Source: Hoeflea sp. (GTDB lineage Bacteria; Pseudomonadota; Alphaproteobacteria; Rhizobiales; Rhizobiaceae). Taken from it: a stretch of 64,000 nt of DNA. The DNA is taken from NCBI RefSeq assembly GCF_002733955.1, contig NZ_NVXQ01000007.1, positions 62,492-126,491 of the forward strand, read 5' to 3'. Position numbers and translations under genes: made by a program. The notes under the pieces were generated by a model. The model saw only the letters and a program-made list of their open reading frames with translations, had not been told where the DNA came from and did not search any database. Shown here piece after piece: positions 25,986 through 34,077 of this stretch. Each line of letters opens with the position of its first letter. The first letter of the stretch is position 1.

Positions 25986-27074
25986 ATGGCCGATATCAAA
26001 GCACTCGATGCGGAGATCGAAAAGACACGCTCCGCGGTCAACGACATGCGCTCGAAGATCGACGCTTCCAGTGTTGTGCTGGAGAAAATGTCCGAAGCCG
26101 ACGCCCAGCTTGGCGATCCGCAGTTCGATATCGAAAATGCCCGTATCCAGGACGTGTTGCGCCAGCAGCGGATGATGGAAACCAACATCGCCGACCTGAT
26201 CATCGGGCTCGAAGACGCCACCAATGTGTTCGGCGCCGAGTTCGAAAGCATGAAGGGCTATTCCGGGATGGAGAAATTCATTGCCATCTTCTCCAAGGCC
26301 CGGGCGCAGCGGATGCGCAGTGACCGCGTGCGCAACATGTCGCTGTCGGGCAATTTGCAGGAACTGCTGCAGAAATCCGACACCATTACCGGCATTCTAA
26401 AAGACCAGAAGGATATTCTCGACAGCCGCTACAAGACCTCGGAAGCGAGTTTGATCAAGGTGATCGAGCGGCGCAAGGCGACGATGGCCAATCTCGAAGC
26501 CACCCAGCAGCGGATCGAGGAGCTCAATCCGCAACTGATGGACATCGAGAACCGGATCGCAGCCTCCACGGACCAGAAGACCCGGACCGATCTCGAGAGC
26601 GAGCGCTCGAAACTTGCCACCGAGTACAACGAGCGCCAGGCCAAGGAGCAGGAGTTACTGGCGGAAAGCCAGACGCTGGAACGCTACACCTCGATGTTCC
26701 AGACCTTCGTGGATTCACTCAACAACCAGATCGCGGCGCAGAACACGCTGATCAACAAGCTGACCATCGATACCGAACAGCGTATCGTGCTCTACAAGGC
26801 GCTTGAGGATTCCTTGAAGACAGCCGCGCAGCAGGATGTGGCGCACAAAATCAACACGCTCGGCAGCCGGGTCGACACGGCGGCGGAAGAGACAATGGCC
26901 GGCATTGGCGCCGCAGCACAGAGCCATATCGGCGATCTTCTGGAAATGCACGAGAAGAACATGCTCTCGACCAAGGACATCCAGCGCCGCAAGCAGCTTG
27001 CCGATGACGCATTCGCGCGGCGCTTTGCGGAGGTTCTCGAGAAGCACAACTCCGCCAACTACGTAAAGCCCTGA
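25986..27074 (+). CDS. Coiled-coil protein, first gene of the AAA operon (TelA-like?)
   Basis: A 362-residue soluble, highly charged, almost all-helical protein with long heptad stretches ('DAEIEKTRSAVNDMRSKIDASS', 'RRKATMANLEATQQRIEEL', 'ERSKLATEYNERQAKEQELL'). The C-terminal third ('NNQIAAQNTLINKLTIDTEQRIVLYKALEDSLKTAAQ...INTLGSRVDTAAEETMAGI') has the rhythm of TelA-type toxic-anion-resistance proteins, but I am not certain of the match. The start at 25986 follows an AGGGGA site; an upstream ATG at 25938 is less likely. It is 28 bases from the next gene. A scaffold or adaptor role with the AAA ATPase is inferred from context only. Confidence 0.75.
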   Translation: MADIKALDAEIEKTRSAVNDMRSKIDASSVVLEKMSEADAQLGDPQFDIENARIQDVLRQQRMMETNIADLIIGLEDATNVFGAEFESMKGYSGMEKFIAIFSKARAQRMRSDRVRNMSLSGNLQELLQKSDTITGILKDQKDILDSRYKTSEASLIKVIERRKATMANLEATQQRIEELNPQLMDIENRIAASTDQKTRTDLESERSKLATEYNERQAKEQELLAESQTLERYTSMFQTFVDSLNNQIAAQNTLINKLTIDTEQRIVLYKALEDSLKTAAQQDVAHKINTLGSRVDTAAEETMAGIGAAAQSHIGDLLEMHEKNMLSTKDIQRRKQLADDAFARRFAEVLEKHNSANYVKP

Positions 27075-27102
27075 GCCGGCATGGTCACGTTGAGGGGTCG
27101 TC

Positions 27103-28248
27103 ATGCGCGCTGACATCGGCGCAGCCGGAGCCTATTTCAGATCGATGCGCGCGGCCTTGAAAGGCCTGCGGGTCTATCTGGCTGACGCCAATTCGCCGCT
27201 CTACGCGCATGGCCTGGTCGGCCAGGTGATCATTCCCTATGTCGACCGGCTGGAAGCGACGTTTTCGGCCTGGGAAAACCGGGTCGGCTTTCTCGAGCGT
27301 TTCCGCATCAGCCAGGCCGACAGCGGTTTTCCTGCGTTTCAGCATGTGCTGACGCTGGAGAATGATCGCGCGACCGCCGAGGAACGGCTGGCCGCGATCC
27401 CCGATGTGGAAACGCTGAAGGCGGAGATGGCCGACTTCATCCTGCGCCACAAGGAATTTCCCACAGCACTGCAGGAACAGATCGCCGAACGCCTCTATCT
27501 CGAGGATATCGGCAAGGACGCGGTGTTCGCGCCGTTCATCCTGCCCGAGACCATCCGGGTGTCGGTCAATCCGAAGAATGGCCGGCCCTATTATGTGGTG
27601 CACTGGGGCGTGTTCGACGGCAGCCAGACGCTGCCGATGGTCTATATGGCGACGATCGAGGATTCGAGCGAATCCATTGCGAAGATGCTGGTCACCAGGG
27701 ACGGCAAGCTCAATCCGGAAGTCGATATCCCGCTTCCTGTCGGCGGGTTGCTCAATCCCGAATTCGCCCGTGCCTTTGACGCCTCGGCGGAGAAGAATGG
27801 CGCCTATTCGCTGTCACCGGTGACGATTGCGCAAAATCTCGACGCGGATTTCGAGCATCTGCACCCCAAGCAGCTGCGCCGCTTCGTGCTGGGGCCGTTC
27901 TATTCGGCCGGCGTGACCGAGAATTCCGACCGGATCTCCGCCATCCTGTCCAAGGTGCGCAAGGACGAGAATGCCTGGCTGCTGACCTGGACCATGCAGG
28001 AGGTGTTTTCCAAGACCGAGCGGCCTGCCAAGCGCGGGCTGTGGAGTTCGGAGCCGGCGCGCGACGAGTACCATATCGAAACCGATGATCTGGAAGCGAC
28101 GCGGCAGGGCGTCAGCGCCTACCAGAAACACGCGTTGGTTCCGCACGAAGCTTATCAGGCGCTCTATGCGTCGGGCGACGCCGAGAGCATATTCTCAGGC
28201 TTCACCGTGCATGTGATATCGGGCAACCAGGTCATCAGCGAGGTATGA
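27103..28248 (+). CDS. Protein of unknown function, second gene of the AAA operon
   Basis: A 381-residue soluble protein with no signal peptide or membrane segment. I recognise no family. An N-terminal helical part ('YFRSMRAALKGLRVYLADANSPLY...IIPYVDRLEATFSAWENRVGFLERFRI') precedes a mixed alpha/beta part with 'GRPYYVVHWGVFDGSQTLPMVYMATIEDS' and 'LLTWTMQEVFSKTE'. A good GAGGGG ribosome site precedes the ATG. It ends 4 bases before the AAA gene, so the two are surely co-translated. No catalytic motif is apparent. Confidence 0.8.
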   Translation: MRADIGAAGAYFRSMRAALKGLRVYLADANSPLYAHGLVGQVIIPYVDRLEATFSAWENRVGFLERFRISQADSGFPAFQHVLTLENDRATAEERLAAIPDVETLKAEMADFILRHKEFPTALQEQIAERLYLEDIGKDAVFAPFILPETIRVSVNPKNGRPYYVVHWGVFDGSQTLPMVYMATIEDSSESIAKMLVTRDGKLNPEVDIPLPVGGLLNPEFARAFDASAEKNGAYSLSPVTIAQNLDADFEHLHPKQLRRFVLGPFYSAGVTENSDRISAILSKVRKDENAWLLTWTMQEVFSKTERPAKRGLWSSEPARDEYHIETDDLEATRQGVSAYQKHALVPHEAYQALYASGDAESIFSGFTVHVISGNQVISEV

Positions 28249-28252
28249 GAAC

Positions 28253-30169
28253 ATGAGCCAGACGACAGGGCTGACGACCATTTCCGAGGAAGACATCGCG
28301 CGGCATCAGGCGGTGGCGCAGTCGATGGTGACGCGTGTCGTCGTGCTGGTCACGCAGGATGGGTCATCTTCGACGCCGCTGGCCGGCACCAACCGGCGGT
28401 TCGTGTCCACGGTCTCGACCCGGGGCATGCGCAAGACCCGCGAGATCGAGCTTGGCAAGACCATCCAGTCGGTGCGCGCCAATGACCAGATGCTGTCGAT
28501 CCCGCAGCACACGCTGCTCTACCGCACCCGCCGGGGCATCTCGGTGGCGTTGGCGGTTGCGGAAATCTTTGCCCGGCAGACGGATCTTGAAAGCCTGCAA
28601 TCGCGCAATGCCGGCGCGCCGCTGCAGGGCGAGGAGGCCGAGCGGTTCAAGCGCCTGCTGTCCGCCTCGGCCTATGTCGCTGCCTTCACGCTTGCGGCCT
28701 ACATCCTGCAGACCGTCGATGGCGAGAGCGAACCGGCCAATGATACGGAAGAGCCGGACTTCCAGTTCGACACACCGCAGGATGCGCTGAAATCGATCGT
28801 CGCCGCGCTTGACGAGGCGATCTCCGGCGCGCCGGACGAGGTGGCGATGACTGCGCGGGCCCGCGCTTTGGCCCGGGTTGCGATCGAAGGGCTGATCAGC
28901 CGCCGGGCGCGGTTCGATGCGCTGGGCGATTTTGCGCAATCGCACATGCGGCTGGAGAGCGACAATTTCACCCTCGACGGCTTCGACGTCGGGCCGGGGC
29001 AGCGGCGCAAGCCGCTGGTGATGAGCTTCAAGAAACCCAACGAGATCATCGGCAATCATCTGGCCAAGCACCAGGCCATGCGGCTGGCGCGGATGATCGT
29101 CGCCTATGATTTCGAACGACAGCTCAATCCGTTCGTGGAACTCGGTGGTTTCCTGTTCACCTTCATCGGCGATGGCGCGCCGGGCACCGGCAAGACCATC
29201 CTGATCCAGATGCTGGCCGGCATGATCAACGACTACTGCGAGATCGCGGGCTACCCGTTCCACTACGAGAATTTCGGTGTCGACCAGATCTCGTCCTACC
29301 AGGGCAAGTCGGGGCAGAACTGCAAGGCATTCGTCGACAATGTGCTCAACCCGCGGGCCATCGGCTTCGGCACCATCGACGACATCGACCAGGTCGCGGC
29401 CAAGCGTTCGGATGACCGGGCATCGGCGGGACAGCAGGAAGTCACCGCCGTATTGATGGAGGCCTTTGCCGGCGCTTCGACCGTGGTGCGCGGCAATTGC
29501 AGCTTCGGCATGTTCTCCAACTATCCCGAGAATGTCGACGATGCGCTGAGACAGCGCGCCGGTGCACGCTGGCTGGTCGACGGGCCGCAATCGCTTGACG
29601 ATTACATCGACATCTTCGCGCTGCTGGCGGGCAAGAACCATTCGATCCCGCTCGGCGCGCATGATCTCTTCGCCAACCAGGAGATCAAACAGGCGGTGGC
29701 GCGCTCCTATGACGGGCACGATCAGCCGCAGGAAGAGGGGCTGCTCTCGGTCTGGGAACGGTTCGCGAGCGAGAATGGCAAGGTTACGACCATTGCCGAT
29801 ATCGGCGCCTATCTGCACCGGATCAAGCTCGCCGAACCGCGCTTTACCGGCCGGGCGATCAAGAACATCACCGACGCCATCAAGATGCGGGCGATGGACA
29901 TTGATCTGCCGGACGAGTGGTTCGAGACGCCGGACACCTTCATGCACAAGGCTTATGACGACAAGGTCGCGATGATCTCCGAGCTGCGCAAGCCGTTTAC
30001 CATCGAGATGGTGTTGCAGGAGATCAACCGCTACGCCGATTCCGAATTCCGCTACACCGACCGTTCCGATGCGACCGCGGTGGATGACATCATCCGGCGC
30101 GAGCGGCAGCGGGAACGGGCGCTTCGCGAGATCGAGGCGATGAAACGGGACGGGCGCTGGAACCAATGA
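28253..30169 (+). CDS. AAA+ ATPase, third gene of the operon
   Basis: A 638-residue protein. The first ~270 residues are a family-specific N-terminal domain. The AAA+ module follows: Walker A GDGAPGTGKT (306-315), Walker B-like GFGTIDDIDQV (371-381, acidic pair D-D), a sensor-1-like 'GNCSFGMFSNYPENVD', and an arginine-finger-like LRQRAGAR (about 432-439). A helical C-terminal domain then carries 'FTGRAIKNITDAIKMRAM'. This layout fits a classic-clade AAA remodelling ATPase rather than a helicase or protease. The substrate is unknown. Its stop overlaps the next start (ATGA). Confidence 0.88.
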   Translation: MSQTTGLTTISEEDIARHQAVAQSMVTRVVVLVTQDGSSSTPLAGTNRRFVSTVSTRGMRKTREIELGKTIQSVRANDQMLSIPQHTLLYRTRRGISVALAVAEIFARQTDLESLQSRNAGAPLQGEEAERFKRLLSASAYVAAFTLAAYILQTVDGESEPANDTEEPDFQFDTPQDALKSIVAALDEAISGAPDEVAMTARARALARVAIEGLISRRARFDALGDFAQSHMRLESDNFTLDGFDVGPGQRRKPLVMSFKKPNEIIGNHLAKHQAMRLARMIVAYDFERQLNPFVELGGFLFTFIGDGAPGTGKTILIQMLAGMINDYCEIAGYPFHYENFGVDQISSYQGKSGQNCKAFVDNVLNPRAIGFGTIDDIDQVAAKRSDDRASAGQQEVTAVLMEAFAGASTVVRGNCSFGMFSNYPENVDDALRQRAGARWLVDGPQSLDDYIDIFALLAGKNHSIPLGAHDLFANQEIKQAVARSYDGHDQPQEEGLLSVWERFASENGKVTTIADIGAYLHRIKLAEPRFTGRAIKNITDAIKMRAMDIDLPDEWFETPDTFMHKAYDDKVAMISELRKPFTIEMVLQEINRYADSEFRYTDRSDATAVDDIIRRERQRERALREIEAMKRDGRWNQ

Positions 30170-31467
30170 AGCGGCTGCTCGACAATGAACTGATCTATGG
30201 CCGGCTGCTGCCGGTGGCGGAGCCGCATCTGGTGGCGCGCTACAACAAGGCGCTCAGGGCGTTTGGATTGCCGGAGACAAAGCTTGAGAGTTTTCGGATC
30301 GACATGACCGGATTTTCGCCGGAAATCGCCGAAGAGCTCGGCGATGTGCAATATCTCGACCCCAATGGCGTCAACCGTCGTTTTGTCGTGCTGACACCGG
30401 AGCAGGAGAACCTGCCGGTGGTTCACACCCAGTTTTCCAACACGGCCGGACTGATGCACCAGTTCTTCGACAACAATCGTCGCGCGGTGCATGCGGTGAC
30501 CATCAAGGATGCGCTGTTTGGCGAGATCGAGGAGCCGATCGATCTGGTCACAAGTGTCGAGGATTTGCTCTCGATCAATGAAATCCGGTTCCGGGTGATG
30601 TCTGCTGAGAACATGCTTGGAAAGGCCACAGAACTGCGCGGCTTGGTGGACCGGCTCAAATCCTCTCGCGACGGCTGGCGTGACGATGCCATGCTCAACC
30701 GCATGGTGGCGCTTGCGCGCGAGACCGGCGACATCAGGCAAAATGCGCTGGTGCCGGACAAGCTGGTATTTCCACACAGATCCTTCTGGGCCAATCATTT
30801 CGGCGGCGTGTTCATCTTTCGCGATGACCGGAGCACGACGGTGATCTGCGACAGCCACGCGCCCGGGTTCCGGCGCTCGCGCCCCTGGGAAGTCAGCTAT
30901 ATCGACATAAGTGATCACGCCCGGATCTTTGACTTTCTGACCAAGTCCGAACGGCTGCAATTGCCACGCGCCTCCTGGGTCGAGCCGTCGGGCTTCTTTG
31001 CGCACCGGGCGGAAATGGCGGTGGATGATCTCATCCGGCGGGCCGACCCTTCCGTTGATCTGTCGGGGACAGACCGGATCTGGCTGCAAACCTGGATGCA
31101 TCGAAACGCAGCCCTGCTTGCCGAGGAGGGGACTTATCCCTTTCTGCAGGAAGCGATGCGCGAGGTGGCGACCACAGGGCAGGTGAGGATGCGCGAGGTG
31201 CGCAACGACCGCAAGCTGATGCTGTGCCGCGCGATTCCCGATCATCCCGAGCAATGGCTGATCAACCGGCTGCTGGCGCGTCTGGCGCCATTTGACTTTG
31301 TCAGCCGCTTCATCTTTGACAAGCACGGGTTTTACGAAGCTTATGAAACCTATTCCGAAAGCTACCGCGCCCATGTGGTGGATGTCCTCGGGACAACCTA
31401 TCTGAACAACAAGGCCGCACTCAGAGCGCGGCTTTACGGACTGGAAGGATACCAAGACGATGCTTGA
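30166..31467 (+). CDS. DUF6638-like protein, fourth gene of the AAA operon
   Basis: A 433-residue soluble protein starting 'MKRLLDNELIYGRLLPVAEPHLVARYNKAL', with 'FRIDMTGFSPEIAEELGDVQYLDPNGVNRRFVVLT' early on. This N-terminal pattern matches from memory the family filed as DUF6638; the label needs checking. The middle ('HRSFWANHFGGVFIFRDDRSTTVICD') is beta-rich and the C-terminus helical. No known catalytic motif is visible. It overlaps both neighbours (4 bases with the AAA gene, 8 with the DUF2333-like gene), which points to a stoichiometric complex. Confidence 0.78.
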   Translation: MKRLLDNELIYGRLLPVAEPHLVARYNKALRAFGLPETKLESFRIDMTGFSPEIAEELGDVQYLDPNGVNRRFVVLTPEQENLPVVHTQFSNTAGLMHQFFDNNRRAVHAVTIKDALFGEIEEPIDLVTSVEDLLSINEIRFRVMSAENMLGKATELRGLVDRLKSSRDGWRDDAMLNRMVALARETGDIRQNALVPDKLVFPHRSFWANHFGGVFIFRDDRSTTVICDSHAPGFRRSRPWEVSYIDISDHARIFDFLTKSERLQLPRASWVEPSGFFAHRAEMAVDDLIRRADPSVDLSGTDRIWLQTWMHRNAALLAEEGTYPFLQEAMREVATTGQVRMREVRNDRKLMLCRAIPDHPEQWLINRLLARLAPFDFVSRFIFDKHGFYEAYETYSESYRAHVVDVLGTTYLNNKAALRARLYGLEGYQDDA

Positions 31468-32566
31468 CCCGGTGATCGCGTTTTTCGAGCGGATTTTTCA
31501 CGCCATCGGCCGCGGCATCGGCATGGTGATTTCGTTCATCCTGTGGCCGTTCGTGGCGGTCGGGCGATGGTTTCAGGGGCGCAACTGGCTGATCCGGGCA
31601 CCGATCATCATCCTGCTGCTGCTGCTGATCTTCGGCTATGGCCAGTTCCTCTGGGTCGCCGAGCGCTGGGTGAACTGGGATCCGGACTATCCGGCACAGT
31701 ATGACGTGAATGCCGGGACCGTCGGAGAACCGGTGAACGCCAGTGATCCGAACAGCTGCGTGCCGTCGCAGATCGTTCAGGTGACGCGTGACCTGATCGA
31801 TTTCAACGTCAACCAGAACACCTGGATCCCGTCGCATCCGCTGTCGAAAGCCGGGTTCTTCGGCATCGAGTGGAAGAACACGCCGTTCATGGACAACAAG
31901 GCGGCTTTCCAGCTGGGTATCAACACGGTCATCCGCCGGACCACGATTGAACTGGCCGACAGGCTAGGACGGGTGCGCGGAACTTCGCAGATCAACCAGA
32001 ACCTGCAGGATGCCAAGCAGGCCATGTCCTACAACGAAGACGCCTGGTGGCTGACATTTTCTCCGCCCTTCATCCAGCCCTCGACGGCGGAACGGCATCG
32101 TACGGCGATTGAAGCGCTTGATACCTTCAACACGGAAATGGCCGACTGCAAGGGAGAGTTCGACGCGCGCACGGACAATCTGCTGCAGTTTCTCGAGCGG
32201 GTGACCGGAGATATCGGCTCGACGTCGGACATTTTGCGCAGCCGTATGGAGGCCAGCGACCTTGGCTGGTTCGATCCTAGAGCCGATGACCGGTTCTGGT
32301 TCACCTACGGTCAGCTCTATGCCTATTACGGCATCCTGATTGCGACCGAATCCGATTTCAGCGACATCTTTGACGACCGGCGTATCGGCAGTGTCTGGAA
32401 TGTTGCCAGGGATCAGCTGCGACAGGCGCTGGACATGACGCCCTTCATCATCTCGAACGGAAACGAGGCAAGCTGGATCATGCCGTCGCACCTGGCGACC
32501 ATGGGCTTCTACCTGCTGCGGGTTCGCTCCAATCTGGTGGAAATGCGCGACATTCTCGATCGCTGA
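31460..32566 (+). CDS. DUF2333-like inner-membrane protein, fifth gene of the AAA operon
   Basis: A 368-residue protein. Residues ~15-40 are amphipathic to hydrophobic, and ~46-68 (APIIILLLLLIFGYGQFLW) form one clear transmembrane helix. The large remainder is expected in the periplasm: 'NQNTWIPSHPL', 'FMDNKAAFQLGINTVIRRTTIELADRLGR', 'YNEDAWWLTFSPPFIQPSTAERH', 'DDRFWFTYGQLYAYYGILIA'. These segments match the DUF2333 family as I remember it. It could anchor the operon's AAA complex to the envelope. It ends at a hairpin. Confidence 0.82.
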   Translation: MLDPVIAFFERIFHAIGRGIGMVISFILWPFVAVGRWFQGRNWLIRAPIIILLLLLIFGYGQFLWVAERWVNWDPDYPAQYDVNAGTVGEPVNASDPNSCVPSQIVQVTRDLIDFNVNQNTWIPSHPLSKAGFFGIEWKNTPFMDNKAAFQLGINTVIRRTTIELADRLGRVRGTSQINQNLQDAKQAMSYNEDAWWLTFSPPFIQPSTAERHRTAIEALDTFNTEMADCKGEFDARTDNLLQFLERVTGDIGSTSDILRSRMEASDLGWFDPRADDRFWFTYGQLYAYYGILIATESDFSDIFDDRRIGSVWNVARDQLRQALDMTPFIISNGNEASWIMPSHLATMGFYLLRVRSNLVEMRDILDR

Positions 32567-32600
32567 CCGGCTGGGGCCCGACAGGACAGTCGACCTTGGT

Positions 32601-32634
32601 TCAAGGCGCGCCGTGGGTAGACTGCGCGCCTTGA
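32601..32634. terminator. Stem-loop at the end of the AAA operon
   Basis: TCAAGGCGCGC (32601-32611) pairs exactly with GCGCGCCTTGA (32624-32634), an 11-bp stem with a 12-base loop and no T run. It lies between the convergent DUF2333-like and LuxR genes and probably marks both 3' ends. Confidence 0.6.
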
Positions 32635-32645
32635 GACAAGCCTGA

Positions 32646-33359
32646 TCAGGAGATCAGGTGCATGCGCATGGCCTTGGCGACGAGCTGGATCCGGTTGACG
32701 CAATCGAGCTTGCGAATGGCACTGTTGATGTAGGTGTTCACGGTGTGCTCGGACAGCGACAGGATCGAGGCGACCTCGCTGGAGGTTTTGCCGTTCGCCA
32801 CCCAGTGCAAGGCCTCGAGTTCGCGAATGCTCAGCACGTCTTCCTTTTCCGGATGACCATCCTTCAGGGTCGAATAGATGTTGTAGGCGTGCGCTGCGTA
32901 GACGCCCAGTTCTCCGAGTTCCGCATGGGACAGCTGAGTGCGGTCGCCGAGAAAACCGAAGGCGGCGCGGCAGCCGCCGTGATTGTGGACGGGAAAGAAT
33001 GCGGCTGTGGTGATGTTGTAGTGGGCGAAGAACTGGACCGCTCGCTCGGCCTCGCCGGATGGACGGGTAGTGTGTGCCGTCTCGGTGTCGAGGGTGAGCG
33101 GGATGGTTGACCGCCGCAGCATCTGAAAGATCTGCGAATTCTTCAGCAGCCCGAGCTCGTCATAGGCCTCGATCATGCCCTCGGGCAGGTCGGACAGCTC
33201 CACCCGCGCCAGCAGGGTTTCATCGGCTACGGCCGGTATGTTGAACAGCAGGAAGCCGGCAAAGTCGAAGTGTCTGGAAAGCCTGCGCAAGAAAGCCATC
33301 AGGTCGACTTCGGTCCGAATGAGATCCAGGCTCTGAAGAAGCGGCGGCAGATCCGTCAT
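32646..33359 (-). CDS. LuxR family regulator with autoinducer-binding-like domain (solo)
   Basis: A 237-residue regulator. The N-terminal ~150 residues resemble the autoinducer-binding fold ('FLRRLSRHFDFAGFLLFNIPA', 'AVQFFAHYNITTAAFFPVHNHGGCRAAFGF'). The C-terminal GerE helix-turn-helix is 'LSIRELEALHWVANGKTSSEVASILSLSEHTVNTYINSAIRKLDCVNRIQLVAKAMRM'. In place of the usual W-x3-Y...D-P acyl-homoserine-lactone contacts it reads 'LPEGMIEAYDELGLLKNSQIF', so it may not bind AHL. No luxI is nearby. Start 33359 is chosen over a longer frame to 33488. Its targets are unknown. Confidence 0.83.
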   Translation of the reverse strand: MTDLPPLLQSLDLIRTEVDLMAFLRRLSRHFDFAGFLLFNIPAVADETLLARVELSDLPEGMIEAYDELGLLKNSQIFQMLRRSTIPLTLDTETAHTTRPSGEAERAVQFFAHYNITTAAFFPVHNHGGCRAAFGFLGDRTQLSHAELGELGVYAAHAYNIYSTLKDGHPEKEDVLSIRELEALHWVANGKTSSEVASILSLSEHTVNTYINSAIRKLDCVNRIQLVAKAMRMHLIS

Positions 33360-33503
33360 CAGCAGCTGTTCTCCATGCGAATGCGGGCCGGGACAATCGT
33401 GATGCTGAATTCCCTTCTGCCAAATGCGCTTTTTTGTCGTGTCATATTGTCTTTCCAAAGAATAACAATTGATAGTGCTAAATCTCATGAAGTAACGGTT
33501 TAA

Positions 33504-33965
33504 TCAAACCGGAAGCTTTCCCGTGTTCTTGACCTCCTCCATCACCGGGTAGGTATGGGTTTCCCGCACCCCGGGCAGCGACAGGATCACATCGGAAAGA
33601 AAACTGCGATAGGCGTCCATTCCTGCGACCCGGGCTTTGACAAGATAGTCGAAACCGCCGGCGACCATATGGCATTCCATGACATCGTCGGACTTGCTCA
33701 CAGCCCTGGAAAACGCATCGAACACATCGGGCGTGGTGCGGTCGAGTTTCACCTCGACAAAGACCAGCATGCCGCGGTCTAGTTTTTCAGGCGATAGCTT
33801 GGCAGTATAGCCCTCGATGAAGCCATCGCGGTTGAGGCGCTTGAGGCGTTCGGCGGTTGCTGTTGGTGACAGGCTGATCTTGTCAGCCAGCTCGAGGTTG
33901 GTCAGGCGACCATTGTCCTGCATGGCGCGAAGGATCTTGCGATCTATGCGGTCGATTTCCTTCAT
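33504..33965 (-). CDS. putR: Lrp/AsnC family regulator, PutR-like activator of putA
   Basis: A 153-residue Lrp-type protein. The helix-turn-helix is 'IDRKILRAMQDNGRLTNLELADKISLSPTATAERLKRL'. The RAM ligand-binding domain is 'FVEVKLDRTTPDVFDAFSRAVSKSDDVMECHMVAGGFDYLVKARVAGMDAYRSFL'. It is divergent from putA with 112 bases between, exactly as the proline-responsive PutR of Agrobacterium and Rhodobacter. It should activate putA when proline is present and repress itself. Confidence 0.92.
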   Translation of the reverse strand: MKEIDRIDRKILRAMQDNGRLTNLELADKISLSPTATAERLKRLNRDGFIEGYTAKLSPEKLDRGMLVFVEVKLDRTTPDVFDAFSRAVSKSDDVMECHMVAGGFDYLVKARVAGMDAYRSFLSDVILSLPGVRETHTYPVMEEVKNTGKLPV

Positions 33966-34077
33966 TTAATCCGCAATATCTCCAAATATATAGAGAAACA
34001 TTTAGCCTGATAAATAAAATATAGTGAGAATCTCGGTCAATCAAGAGTTATCTTGAGTCATTCACGGAGGGATTGCC

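Noticed and set aside
28364-30166. Long open frame (600 codons) on the minus strand across the AAA gene
   Set aside because: It mirrors the coding gene in a GC-rich genome, has no domain or motif, and the plus strand has clear Walker motifs.
32646-33359. Quorum-sensing pair
   Set aside because: A LuxR-type gene is present, but no luxI-type synthase is in the window and AHL-contact residues look changed.
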